This document shows, in pieces, positions 16,548-25,885 of a stretch of 64,000 nt of DNA. This DNA is from Sphingopyxis sp. QXT-31 (GTDB lineage Bacteria; Pseudomonadota; Alphaproteobacteria; Sphingomonadales; Sphingomonadaceae), in the NCBI RefSeq assembly GCF_001984035.1, contig NZ_CP019449.1:2480001-2544000 (forward strand), read 5' to 3'. The position numbers and the translations under genes are program-made. Every line of letters begins with the position of its first letter. Within the stretch, counting starts at the first letter, position 1. The notes beneath the pieces were generated by a model that was not told the DNA's origin, did not search any database, and worked only from the letters and a program-made list of their open reading frames with translations.

Positions 16548-16835
16548 ATGCAATTTCGTCCGCTGCACGACCGCGTGCTCGTCCGCCGTATCGAAGCCGA
16601 AGAAAAGACGGCCGGCGGGATCATCATCCCCGACACCGCCAAGGAAAAGCCGCAGGAAGGCGAAGTCGTCTCCGTCGGCACCGGCACCCGCGCCGACGAC
16701 GGCAAGGTCACCCCGCTCGACGTCAAGGCCGGCGACCGCATCCTGTTCGGCAAATGGTCGGGCACCGAGGTCAAGGTCGACGGCGAAGAGCTGCTGATCA
16801 TGAAGGAATCGGACATCCTCGGCGTCATCGCCTGA
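16548..16835 (+). CDS. groES: Co-chaperonin GroES
   Basis: The 95-residue heptameric lid of the chaperonin. Sequence is canonical: [36 protein letters not shown] with the mobile loop, and the [13 protein letters not shown]-terminus. It is preceded by a good ribosome site (GGAGGG at 16535-16540) and followed after 63 bases by groEL. Regulation is expected from both RpoH and HrcA given the promoter and operator just upstream. Confidence 0.98.
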   Translation: MQFRPLHDRVLVRRIEAEEKTAGGIIIPDTAKEKPQEGEVVSVGTGTRADDGKVTPLDVKAGDRILFGKWSGTEVKVDGEELLIMKESDILGVIA

Positions 16836-16859
16836 GCGTTTCCATCGAATTCAGTGTGA

Positions 16860-18542
<1,683 letters not shown>

Positions 18543-18580
18543 AGTCCACGCCGGCTTGCCGAACGGCCAAGTCACAGGAA

Positions 18581-18611
18581 GGGCCGGGAGAGCGATCTCC
18601 CGGCCCTTTTT
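18581..18611 (+). terminator. Intrinsic terminator of groESL
   Basis: GGGCCGGGAGA (18581-18591), loop GCGA, TCTCCCGGCCC (18596-18606), followed by five T residues. An 11-bp perfect GC-rich stem with a U-tract, 38 bases past the groEL stop. Confidence 0.95.
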
Positions 18612-18629
18612 CTGTTTCCCCGCAGCCGA

Positions 18630-19856
18630 ATGGCGGGCATGAAGCGGCCAATGACGCCCGCTTCGCCGATCGACCGCCTCCGCGCCGCGCTGCTCGCCGA
18701 CGAGGCGGCGCAGCTTCGCCTCGCCCCGATCGTCGAGGTCGAAACCTTCCTCGACGCGATCACTGCCTATGCCGACGGGCTGGGCCTGGCGATACCGTGC
18801 CAGACCTTCGCCGCCGGGCTGGCGCGCGCCGCGACGCCGCAGATGGAGCAGGATTTGCCCGCGCTGCGGCTCGCCGAGGCGCCGCCGCGCCACTGGCTGC
18901 CCGTCGAGCTCAAGGGCTATCAGGGCGCGGTCGTCGTCGAATGGCTGCATTTCGCAGGCCTGCCGCTGACCGATCCCTTTTTCGAGGAAACATGGCGCAA
19001 GGTGCGCGTGCTGCCGTTCAACCGGCTGATGCGCTGCGCGACGCCGCTCGCCGCGATCGAGGCCTTCGCCGACGCGCCGCCGCCGGACGGCCTCGTCTTC
19101 CATATGTCGCGCTGCGGCTCGACGCTCGTCGGGCAGATGCTGGGCACGGTGCCGCAGCATATCGTCGTGTCCGAGCCGCCGGTGCTCGACACCATGATCC
19201 AGCTCGCCGGGCACGGGCAGGTGCCGCCCGCGATGATCCGCGCGCTGGCAGGCGCGCTGACCCGCGACCGCGGCGAGGGCGTGCGCCACCGCTTCCTTAA
19301 GCTCGACGCGTGGCACAGCTTCGTGCTGCCGCTGCTCCGCACCCTATGGCCCGACGTGCCGTGGGTTTTCCTCTACCGCGACCCGATCGAGGTGCTCGTC
19401 TCGCAGCAGCGCCGGCCGGGCATGCACGTCCGCCCCGGGGTGCTGCCGCTCGAAACCTATGGCATCGACCCCGCCGAGGGCGCAGCGGCGGGCGATTATG
19501 CCGCCTGGATCCTCGACCGCATCTGCCGCGCCGCCGCCGACGCGGTCGACGCGCAGTGCCTGCTCCTCAATTATCGCGAGCTGCCGGGGGCGCTGGCCGA
19601 TGCGATCCTGCCGCACTTCGGGGTCGCGCCCGATCCCGCGGCGCTCGACCGGATCGTCGCGGCGGGCGGCCGCTATTCGAAGGCGCCTGGCCAGGCCTTC
19701 ACCGGCGACAGCGAAGCGAAGCAGCGCGCGGCCTCCGACGCCCTGCGCGGCGCCGCGGCGCCGCTGCTCGCAACCTATGCGCGGCTCGAGGCGATGCGCA
19801 GCGCGCTTCCGGCCATGGGCAGTTCATCGGCGCCCATGCAGGGGGAAAAGGTATGA
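18630..19856 (+). CDS. Sulfotransferase-family protein
   Basis: A 408-residue protein. The C-terminal two thirds carry a sulfotransferase-type P-loop for PAPS, GLVFHMSRCGSTLVGQML (about residues 155-172), and the downstream WVFLYRDPIEVLVSQ element that corresponds to the 3'-phosphate-binding region. The first 145 residues form a separate domain (with GYQGAVVVEWLHFAGLPLTDPFFEETW) that I do not recognise. The acceptor substrate is unknown. No signal peptide is present. It overlaps the glutaminyl cyclase gene by ATGA, implying translational coupling. ATG at 18630 is used; ATG codons at 18639 and 18651 are alternatives. Confidence 0.75.
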   Translation: MAGMKRPMTPASPIDRLRAALLADEAAQLRLAPIVEVETFLDAITAYADGLGLAIPCQTFAAGLARAATPQMEQDLPALRLAEAPPRHWLPVELKGYQGAVVVEWLHFAGLPLTDPFFEETWRKVRVLPFNRLMRCATPLAAIEAFADAPPPDGLVFHMSRCGSTLVGQMLGTVPQHIVVSEPPVLDTMIQLAGHGQVPPAMIRALAGALTRDRGEGVRHRFLKLDAWHSFVLPLLRTLWPDVPWVFLYRDPIEVLVSQQRRPGMHVRPGVLPLETYGIDPAEGAAAGDYAAWILDRICRAAADAVDAQCLLLNYRELPGALADAILPHFGVAPDPAALDRIVAAGGRYSKAPGQAFTGDSEAKQRAASDALRGAAAPLLATYARLEAMRSALPAMGSSSAPMQGEKV

Positions 19857-20620
19857 GCTTCGCCCTCGCCTTCGCCGCCCTGCTCGCCGCGCCCGCCGCC
19901 GAGCCCGCGCCCCCGGCACCCGTCCCACGCTGCGGTTATCGCGTCGTCCAGAGCTATCCGCACGACACGAACAGCTTCACCCAGGGGCTCTTCTGGCACG
20001 GCGGGCATCTCTATGAGACCACGGGCCAATATGGCAGCTCGCGCATTGCACGGCTCGACCTCGCGACGGGAAAGGCGCTCGCCGAGACGAAATTGCCCGC
20101 CGACCAGTTCGGCGAGGGCAGCACGCGCTGGAAGGATCAGATCATCGGGGTCACCTGGCAGCGCGGCATCGGCCACCGCTGGCGGATCAAGGACCTGAAG
20201 CCGGTCGGCGATTTCCGTTACGCCGGCGAAGGCTGGGGCGTGACGATGGTCGGCGACAGCCTGGTGCTCAGCGACGGCACGCCCGAGCTGCGCTTCTTCG
20301 ACCCCGCGACGATGACCGAGCAAAAGAAGCTGACGGTCCGCCTGTCGAACACCCCACTGCCGATGCTCAACGAGCTCGAGACGATCGACGGCGAAATCTG
20401 GGCCAATGTCTGGATGACTGAGGCGATCGTGCGCATCGATCCCGACAGCGGCGCGGTCAAATATATCGTCGATCTGGACGGCCTGCGCGACCAGGCTGGC
20501 GGCAACGACCGCGACGCGGTGCTCAACGGCATCGCCTGGGACGCGAAGGCCAAGCGCCTGTTCGTCACGGGCAAATATTGGTCGAAACTGTTCGAGATCG
20601 CGCTGACCGACTGCGGCTAG
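19853..20620 (+). CDS. Glutaminyl-peptide cyclotransferase (plant/bacterial type)
   Basis: A 255-residue exported protein of the five-bladed beta-propeller glutamine cyclotransferase family, which converts N-terminal glutamine to pyroglutamate. Signal peptide residues 1-18 or so (MSFALAFAALLAAPAAEPA). Family hallmarks are PHDTNSFTQGLFW, LYETTGQYGSSRI, the ELETIDGEIWANVW segment, and the C-terminal NGIAWDAKAKRLFVTGKYW. The ATG at 19853 overlaps the stop of the upstream sulfotransferase gene (ATGA), fixing the start. The stop TAG at 20618-20620 overlaps the stop of the convergent PfpI-family gene through a shared CTAG. Confidence 0.9.
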   Translation: MSFALAFAALLAAPAAEPAPPAPVPRCGYRVVQSYPHDTNSFTQGLFWHGGHLYETTGQYGSSRIARLDLATGKALAETKLPADQFGEGSTRWKDQIIGVTWQRGIGHRWRIKDLKPVGDFRYAGEGWGVTMVGDSLVLSDGTPELRFFDPATMTEQKKLTVRLSNTPLPMLNELETIDGEIWANVWMTEAIVRIDPDSGAVKYIVDLDGLRDQAGGNDRDAVLNGIAWDAKAKRLFVTGKYWSKLFEIALTDCG

Positions 20621-21297
20621 GGCGCGGTCAGCGCCGCCGCCATCCGCGCCGCCGCCCCGTCATAGACGCGCGCCTTCAGCCCTTCGGTCACCGCCGCAGG
20701 GGCATGGTCGGGATGGCCGCCGACGAAAGGCGGCGCGGGGTCATATTCGATCGCGAGCTGAATCGCCTGCGCCGCCGCGTCGCCGCGGATGCTCGCGATC
20801 AGCGTCAGCGCGAAATCGAGCCCCGAGGTCACCCCACCGCTGGTCACGATCGTCCCGTCCTCGACGATCCGCGCATGCTCGTAGGTCGCGCCGACCAGCG
20901 GCAGCAGATGCGTATAGCCCCAATGCGTCGTCGCGCGCTTGCCCGTCAACAGCCCGGCGCGGCCAAGCAGGAAGGCGCCGGTGCACACGCTCGTCACCCA
21001 CGTCGCGCCCGCCGCCTGCCGCGCGATAAAATCGATCGTGGCGGCATCGTGCAGCGCTTCGGCGACACCATGGCCGCCGGGGATGCACAATATGTCGGCC
21101 TGCGGAGACGACGCAAAATCATGCGTCGGCAGGATCGAAAAGCCGCTGTCGGTGGCGATCGGATCGAGTGACTTCGCGGCGCCCGCGAGCAACGCGCCGG
21201 GCATCCGGCACAGCGCCTGCGCGGGCGCGGTGAAGTCGAGCTGGGTGATGCCCGGGAACAGCAGGAAGACGATCTGGGTTGCGGCGGGGTCGGTCAT
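20617..21297 (-). CDS. DJ-1/PfpI-family protein (isonitrile hydratase-like)
   Basis: A 226-residue class I glutamine-amidotransferase-like protein. The nucleophile elbow is VTSVCTGAFLLGRAGLL, followed by KRATTHWGY, as in isonitrile hydratase InhA and the sensor domain of GlxA-type regulators. Upstream it has FLLFPGITQLDFTAPAQALCR, also typical of the InhA branch. No DNA-binding domain is attached, so an enzyme is more likely than a regulator; isonitrile hydration is possible but not certain. The start at 21297 excludes an Arg/Pro-rich extension that has no homology character. It is convergent with the cyclotransferase gene. Confidence 0.85.
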   Translation of the reverse strand: MTDPAATQIVFLLFPGITQLDFTAPAQALCRMPGALLAGAAKSLDPIATDSGFSILPTHDFASSPQADILCIPGGHGVAEALHDAATIDFIARQAAGATWVTSVCTGAFLLGRAGLLTGKRATTHWGYTHLLPLVGATYEHARIVEDGTIVTSGGVTSGLDFALTLIASIRGDAAAQAIQLAIEYDPAPPFVGGHPDHAPAAVTEGLKARVYDGAAARMAAALTAP

Positions 21298-21442
21298 GGC
21301 GCACTCCTGTCGGCAGGAAGGGACGTCCAGGCGCGCGGCTCGTTCGCCGGTCGGCGAAATCCCGCTCCCTGATGGGTCTCCATCGTCAGCGCCAGTTGCG
21401 GGACGGCAGCGGTCTACGCCTTCGCCTGGCGCAGGGGAAGCG

Positions 21443-21646
21443 CTATTCGCCGGTGCTTTCCTTTGCCGCCGCTTCGGCCTCGGCGGGCGGCACGGCGTCG
21501 CGGCTTTCGAGCATTTCGGCGGCATCGTCGAGCGCCTTGGCCTCGGCGACGGTCACTCCACCGGGGCCCGGCTCGTTGTCGGTGCGGCTGCACGCCCCCA
21601 GCATGAGCGCGGCGACGGCGGGGAGGAGCAAAAGGGTCCGGTTCAT
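21443..21646 (-). CDS. Small lipoprotein
   Basis: A 67-residue predicted lipoprotein from the ATG at 21646. Signal and lipobox read NRTLLLLPAVAALMLGAC, with lipidation expected at the Cys following LG-A. The mature part is short, acidic and Ala/Glu-rich (AEAKALDDAAEMLESRDAVPP) and probably helical. I do not recognise a family. It is the last of three consecutive small lipoprotein genes on this strand, but a strong terminator between it and the next gene upstream suggests separate transcription. Confidence 0.65.
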   Translation of the reverse strand: MNRTLLLLPAVAALMLGACSRTDNEPGPGGVTVAEAKALDDAAEMLESRDAVPPAEAEAAAKESTGE

Positions 21647-21662
21647 GCGCGGTCTCCCGACG

Positions 21663-21694
21663 AAAAAGGGCTCCATTCTTTCGGAATGGAGCCC
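21663..21694 (-). terminator. Intrinsic terminator of the Ala-rich lipoprotein gene
   Basis: Read on the minus strand: GGGCTCCATTC, five-base loop, GAATGGAGCCC, then TTTTT (plus-strand A-run 21663-21667). The perfect 11-bp stem lies at 21668-21694, about 30 bases after the stop of the lipoprotein gene at 21726. Confidence 0.92.
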
Positions 21695-21725
21695 CTGTTC
21701 AGTGCACCCAAGGTGCGCCGACGAC

Positions 21726-22025
21726 TTACTTCTTCTCGTCGTTGGCTTCGGCCTTGGCGGTTTCGGCTTCGATCTTGTCGCCCGCGGCAGCGGCGGCGTC
21801 GCCGGCGGCGTTCACGGTGCCTTCGACGGCGTTGCCGGCGTCCTTGGCGGCTTCGGCGGTGGCGTCGGCGGCTTCGGCGGTCGCTTCGGCAGCGGCATCG
21901 CCCGCAGCGGCGGCGTCGTCAGCGGCCGAGTCCGCGGTCGCTTCCGCAGCGTCCTGGGTCTTTTCCGAGCAGGCGGTCAGGCTGAAAGCAGCCGCGGCGA
22001 CCGAAGCGATGATGAATTTGCGCAT
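21726..22025 (-). CDS. Ala-rich low-complexity lipoprotein 1
   Basis: A 99-residue predicted lipoprotein: RKFIIASVAAAAFSLTAC with the lipid-accepting cysteine at residue 19, then an almost purely Ala/Asp/Glu/Thr/Lys sequence (for example AADATAEAAKDAGNAVEG and AAAAAGDKIEAETAKAEA). This should form a long polar alanine-rich helix, similar in composition to LEA-type or Lpp-like helices. It is a paralogue in style of the gene at 22213-22527. Function unknown; envelope tethering or stress protection is speculation. Bounded downstream by a strong terminator, so it is probably abundant and singly transcribed. Confidence 0.75.
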   Translation of the reverse strand: MRKFIIASVAAAAFSLTACSEKTQDAAEATADSAADDAAAAGDAAAEATAEAADATAEAAKDAGNAVEGTVNAAGDAAAAAGDKIEAETAKAEANDEKK

Positions 22026-22147
22026 GAATTATCCTTTCGAATGCCAAAGGTGACCGGCATCCGGCCCCTGCGGCAGAGGACTAACCCCCGTCGGCGCGAT
22101 TGGCAACCGTCAACGGCCCCGCCCCCGCGCCGAGTTGTTCCAGAACG

Positions 22148-22197
22148 AAAAAGGGGCCGTCGGCTGAAACCGGCGACCCCCTTTTTCCTCCGGCCGA
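22148..22197 (-). terminator. Probable intrinsic terminator of Ala-rich lipoprotein 2
   Basis: An A-run, a GGGGCCGTCGG/CCGGCGACCCC imperfect stem with a CTGAAA loop, and a T-run on the other side (about 22148-22187). On the minus strand this reads as a GC stem followed by TTTTTCG, 16 bases after the stop of the gene at 22213. It could work in both directions. Confidence 0.75.
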
Positions 22198-22212
22198 AAA
22201 CCGGGAAGAAGC

Positions 22213-22527
22213 TTACTTCTTGGCTTCTTCGACGGCGGTCTTGGCTTCGCCGGCAGCAGCCTTGGCGGCGTCGGCAGCTTCGGTGGCCTTGTCGGTCGCG
22301 GCGGCGGTGTCGCCAGCGGCAGCCGCGTCGGCGGCACCGGCAGCAGCATCGGTCGCGGTCGCAGCAGCGTCGGCGGCGCCGGCAGCGGCGTCCATCGCGC
22401 CGTCGGCAGCGGCTTCGGGCTCGGCGGTCGCTTCGGTGGTCGCGGCTTCGTCAGCCTTCTTTTCGCCGCAAGCGGCGAGGCCCAGCGAGGCGGCGAGGAC
22501 GAGCGACAGAGTGATGGTCTTTTTCAT
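22213..22527 (-). CDS. Ala-rich low-complexity lipoprotein 2
   Basis: A 104-residue predicted lipoprotein starting KKTITLSLVLAASLGLAAC, with lipidation at the cysteine of the LAAC box. The mature protein is built from repeated AADAAA-type units (GAADAAATATDAAAGAADAA), then KATEAADAAKAAAGEAKTA, predicted to form a single amphipathic or polar helix. Composition and layout match the neighbouring lipoprotein at 21726-22025, which suggests duplication. The ATG at 22527 is selected because the signal peptide starts there; the upstream in-frame extension is not signal-like. Confidence 0.75.
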   Translation of the reverse strand: MKKTITLSLVLAASLGLAACGEKKADEAATTEATAEPEAAADGAMDAAAGAADAAATATDAAAGAADAAAAGDTAAATDKATEAADAAKAAAGEAKTAVEEAKK

Positions 22528-22611
22528 ATGGGAATACCCCTCTCGATTGAACTGATCGGTAGCATTCCGGATAATCCGGCGAATTGCCAACCGCCCTCAC
22601 CGCTACAGTTT

Positions 22612-22641
22612 CGCAAAAAACCGCGCAACGGGGTTTTTGCG
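22612..22641. repeat. Short AT-stem inverted repeat
   Basis: CGCAAAAAACC (22612-22622) faces GGTTTTTGCG (22632-22641), with one bulged A. It is in the 220-base region between the divergent lipoprotein and methionine-regulator genes. It could be a weak terminator or a protein-binding site; there is no further evidence. Confidence 0.5.
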
Positions 22642-22713
22642 CCGCCCAGCGCAATTGCGACGCTGCGCCCGTTCATCTGGGCGAAAGCTGTGGAAAAGCA
22701 GCGTGCGGTCCGG

Positions 22714-22742
22714 TTGACTGGATATAAAGAAATCTTTATATG
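22714..22742 (+). promoter_or_regulatory. Promoter and palindromic operator of the methionine-cycle operon
   Basis: A perfect palindrome ATATAAAGA-AA-TCTTTATAT occupies 22722-22741. TTGACT (22714-22719) and TATATG (22737-22742) are spaced by 17 bases and could be the -35 and -10 elements, placing the transcription start at about 22749-22750. The palindrome therefore fills the spacer and -10, a repressor position, and is most likely bound by the ArsR-type protein encoded immediately downstream. There is no Shine-Dalgarno sequence between it and the ATG at 22750. Confidence 0.75.
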
Positions 22743-22749
22743 TCCCATC

Positions 22750-23736
22750 ATGACCGAGTTGCTCGACATTTTCCGTGCGCTGGCCGACCCGACCCGCTTG
22801 CGAGTCGTCGCCCTGCTGCGCGAAATGGAGCTGGCGATCGGCGAGCTCGCGGTCGTGCTCGAGCAAAGCCAGCCGCGCGTGTCGCGCCACGTCCGCATCC
22901 TCGCCGACGCCGGGATCATCGAACGCCGCCGCGAGGGCAGCTGGGTGTTCCTGCGCATTGCCGAGGACGGCCCGGTCGGCCAAATCCTGGCCCGCGCCGA
23001 ATTATGGCCGTTCTCGCCGCGCGAAGCCTTGATCATCGGCTACGACGCCCAGCGGCTCGCCGCGATCCGCACCGAACGCGCGGCGGTCGCTGAACGCTAT
23101 TTCGCCGACCACGCCGCCGAATGGGACAAGATCCGCTCGCGCCACGTCGCCGAGAGCGAGGTCGAGGCGGCGATGCTGGCGATGGTGGCGGGCCGCCGGC
23201 TCGGCCATCTGCTCGACATCGGCACGGGCACCGGCCGCATGGCCGAAATCTTCGCGCCGACGGTGCGCCGCATCACCGCGCTCGACCGCAGCCCCGAAAT
23301 GCTGCGCATCGCGCGCGCCAAGCTCGCCGACCAGCCGGTGCCGATCGACCTGGTGCAGGGCGATTTCCTCAATCTGCCGCTGGCCGATGCCAGCATCGAC
23401 AGCATCGTCATCCATCAGGCCTTGCACTTTGCGCACGAACCCGACCGGGTGATTGCCGAGGCGAGCCGCGTGCTGCGCGGCGGCGGGCATCTGCTGATCG
23501 TCGATTTTGCGCCGCACGAGGACGAGGAAATGCGCACGGTTGCGGCGCACGCGCGCCTCGGTTTCTCCGACGCGCAGATCCGCGGCTGGTTCGCCTCGGC
23601 GGGCATGGTGCTCGAAACGGCGCAAACGCTCGAAGGCGGCGACCTCGCGGTCAAGCTCTGGCTCGGCCGCCGCCGCAGCGACGAAGATCAATCCCCCGTC
23701 CGCGAGGACGGGCAACGCAAAAGGCTTGCGGCATGA
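22750..23736 (+). CDS. ArsR-type regulator fused to a SAM-dependent methyltransferase domain
   Basis: A 328-residue fusion. Residues 1-95 are an ArsR winged helix (LLDIFRALADPTRLRVVALL, recognition helix QSQPRVSRHVRILADAGIIERR), without the metal-binding cysteines of ArsR metal sensors. From about 140 on there is a class I methyltransferase domain with LLDIGTGTGRMAEIFAP and DRSPEMLRIARAKL. Fusions of this type sit before metF/metH in alphaproteobacteria and are thought to sense SAM or S-adenosylhomocysteine; the methyltransferase part may act only as ligand sensor. The ATG at 22750 follows the palindromic operator by eight bases. Its stop overlaps the metF start (ATGA). Confidence 0.88.
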   Translation: MTELLDIFRALADPTRLRVVALLREMELAIGELAVVLEQSQPRVSRHVRILADAGIIERRREGSWVFLRIAEDGPVGQILARAELWPFSPREALIIGYDAQRLAAIRTERAAVAERYFADHAAEWDKIRSRHVAESEVEAAMLAMVAGRRLGHLLDIGTGTGRMAEIFAPTVRRITALDRSPEMLRIARAKLADQPVPIDLVQGDFLNLPLADASIDSIVIHQALHFAHEPDRVIAEASRVLRGGGHLLIVDFAPHEDEEMRTVAAHARLGFSDAQIRGWFASAGMVLETAQTLEGGDLAVKLWLGRRRSDEDQSPVREDGQRKRLAA

Positions 23737-24677
23737 CGACGACTTCCCTTCCCTCGCAGTCGGAGGCGCGCCGCGCCGCCGCCTCGCCGCTGTTCGCGGG
23801 GCTCGCCGGTGACATCGGCATCAGCTTCGAATTCTTCCCGCCCAAGACCGAGAAGATGGGCGAGACCTTGTGGGAATCGATCCGCACGCTCGAACCGCTC
23901 GGCCCGAACTTCGTGTCGGTGACCTATGGCGCGGGCGGTTCGACGCGCGAGCGCACCCACGCGACGGTCGCGCGCATCGTCCAGGAAACGAGCATCCCCG
24001 CCGCCGCGCACCTGACCTGCGTCGATGCGAGCCGCGACGAGATCGCCGAGGTCGCGCAGGCTTATTGGGATGCGGGGGTGCGCCACATCGTCGCGCTGCG
24101 CGGCGATCCGCCGGTGCAGGGCGAGAAGTTCCAGGCGCGGCCCGACGGCTATAGCTGCGCCGCCGAACTGGTGTCGGGGCTGCTGGAGATCGCGCCGTTC
24201 GAAATCTCGGTCGCCGCCAATCCGGAGACGCATCCCGAGGCGCTGAGCGCAGCGGCGGACATCGACAATCTCAAGCGCAAGCTCGACGCCGGGGCGACGC
24301 GCGCGGTGTCGCAATTCTTCTTCGAACCTGACACCTTCTTCCGCTTCCGCGATGCGGCGGCGGCGGCGGGGATCACCGCGCCGATCCTGCCCGGGATCAT
24401 GCCGGTCAGCAATTTCGGCGCGATCATCCGCATGTCGGCGATGTGCGGCACCGACGTGCCGCGCTGGCTGGCGCAACTCTTCGACGGGCTCGACGACCTG
24501 CCCGCCGCGCGCCAGCTCGTCGCCGCGACAACCGCCGCCGAGCTTTGCCGCCGGCTCTATGCCGGCGGTGTCCGCGACTTCCATTTCTACACGCTCAACC
24601 GCGCCGAACTCAGCTATGCGATCTGCCATATGCTGGGGGTTCGCCCGGCGGCACCCGCGACGGAGAAAGCCGCGTGA
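23733..24677 (+). CDS. metF: 5,10-methylenetetrahydrofolate reductase
   Basis: A 314-residue flavoprotein that reduces 5,10-methylene-THF to 5-methyl-THF, the methyl donor for methionine synthase. The TIM-barrel family signature is clear: ISFEFFPPKTEKM, FVSVTYGAGGSTRERTH, HIVALRGDPP, VAANPETHPEA and the QFFFEPDTFFRFRD segment. Length is normal. The start at 23733 overlaps the regulator stop by ATGA and its stop overlaps the following GTG start (GTGA), so regulator, metF and metH part 1 are translationally coupled. Confidence 0.96.
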   Translation: MTTTSLPSQSEARRAAASPLFAGLAGDIGISFEFFPPKTEKMGETLWESIRTLEPLGPNFVSVTYGAGGSTRERTHATVARIVQETSIPAAAHLTCVDASRDEIAEVAQAYWDAGVRHIVALRGDPPVQGEKFQARPDGYSCAAELVSGLLEIAPFEISVAANPETHPEALSAAADIDNLKRKLDAGATRAVSQFFFEPDTFFRFRDAAAAAGITAPILPGIMPVSNFGAIIRMSAMCGTDVPRWLAQLFDGLDDLPAARQLVAATTAAELCRRLYAGGVRDFHFYTLNRAELSYAICHMLGVRPAAPATEKAA

Positions 24678-25738
24678 CCGCCAGTTCGACGATGAGCGCC
24701 CGCGAAGCCCTGCTCGCCGCTGCGAAGGAGCGCATCCTGATCACCGACGGCGCCTTCGGGACCGAGATCCAGAACTGGAAATTGTCGGAAGGCGACTATG
24801 CCGGCACGCTGGGGCTGTCGCACGACCAGAAGGGCAACAACGACATCCTCGCGCTGACCCGGCCCGACGTGCCCGAGAGCATCCACCGCGCCTATTTCGC
24901 GGCGGGCGCCGACATTGCCGAGACCAACACCTTCAGCGCCAACCGCATCAGCCAGGCCGATTATGGTGCCGAACATCTGGTGCGCGACATCAATGTCGAA
25001 AGCGCGAAGCTGGCGCGGCGCATCGCCGACGAGTTCCAGGCCAAGGATGGCCGCCCGCGCTTCGTCGCCGGCGCGATCGGGCCGACCAACAAGACGCTGT
25101 CGCTGTCGCCCGACGTCAACGACCCCGGCTTTCGCGAGATCGACTTCGACTATCTGAAAGAGGTGTACCGCGAACAGATCGACGCGCTGGTCGAGGGCGG
25201 GGTGGACTTCATCCTGATCGAGACGATCTTCGATACGCTCAACGCCAAGGCGGGGATCATGGCGGCAATCGAGGCGGGCGACGCGCTGGGCCGCGACCTG
25301 CCGATCATGTTGTCGATGACGCTGACCGACCTGTCGGGCCGCAACCTGTCGGGGCATACGGTCGAGGCCTTCTGGCACGCGGTGCGCCATGCGCGACCGC
25401 TGACGATCGGGCTCAACTGCTCCTTCGGCGCGACGCAGCTGCGCCCGCACGTCAAGACGCTCAGCGAGATCGCCGACACGCTGATCATGGTCTATCCCAA
25501 TGCGGGGCTGCCCAACGAGCTCGGCGAATATGACGAGCTACCCGATACCACCGCCGGGCTGGTCGGCGAATGGGCGGGTCATGGCCAGGTCAACATCCTC
25601 GGTGGCTGCTGCGGCTCGACCCCGGCGCATATCGCCGCGATCGCCAAGGCGGTCGAAGGCCTGCCTGCGCGCGCGCTGCCCGAGGTACCGGTGCGGACGC
25701 GGCTCGCGGGGCTGGAACCCTTTACGATGGCGGCATAA
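24674..25738 (+). CDS. metH: Methionine synthase, homocysteine-binding part
   Basis: A 354-residue protein equivalent to the N-terminal homocysteine S-methyltransferase module of cobalamin-dependent methionine synthase. The zinc ligands are present: Cys249 in LNCSFGA and Cys312-Cys313 in GGCCGSTP. The module ends at a natural domain boundary, and a separate gene 148 bases downstream encodes the folate, cobalamin and activation modules; together they give 1,228 residues, the length of a full MetH. The GTG start at 24674 overlaps the metF stop; ATG at 24692 is an alternative. Splitting at this point is seen in other alphaproteobacteria, so it is not a frameshift. Confidence 0.93.
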   Translation: MTASSTMSAREALLAAAKERILITDGAFGTEIQNWKLSEGDYAGTLGLSHDQKGNNDILALTRPDVPESIHRAYFAAGADIAETNTFSANRISQADYGAEHLVRDINVESAKLARRIADEFQAKDGRPRFVAGAIGPTNKTLSLSPDVNDPGFREIDFDYLKEVYREQIDALVEGGVDFILIETIFDTLNAKAGIMAAIEAGDALGRDLPIMLSMTLTDLSGRNLSGHTVEAFWHAVRHARPLTIGLNCSFGATQLRPHVKTLSEIADTLIMVYPNAGLPNELGEYDELPDTTAGLVGEWAGHGQVNILGGCCGSTPAHIAAIAKAVEGLPARALPEVPVRTRLAGLEPFTMAA

Positions 25739-25746
25739 TCAAATTC

Positions 25747-25872
25747 GCCCCTCCCCTTCAGGGGAGGGGCAGCGAGACTTGGCAGCTTACTGCCTAGTCT
25801 CAGCGGGGTGGGCATCGAAGTCTGCGCAACCTCGCGACCCCCACCCCAACCCCTCCCCTGAAGGGGAGGGGC
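25747..25872. repeat. Intergenic repeat, family D-I, copy 1 (between the metH halves)
   Basis: Left end is itself palindromic (CCCCTCCCCTTCAGGGGAGG from 25748), followed by GCAGCGAGACTTGG and CAGCGGGGTGGGC, and closed by the inverted end at 25850-25872. It occupies nearly all of the gap between the two metH genes. Confidence 0.9.
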
Positions 25873-25885
25873 TTGAAAGAGCCCG

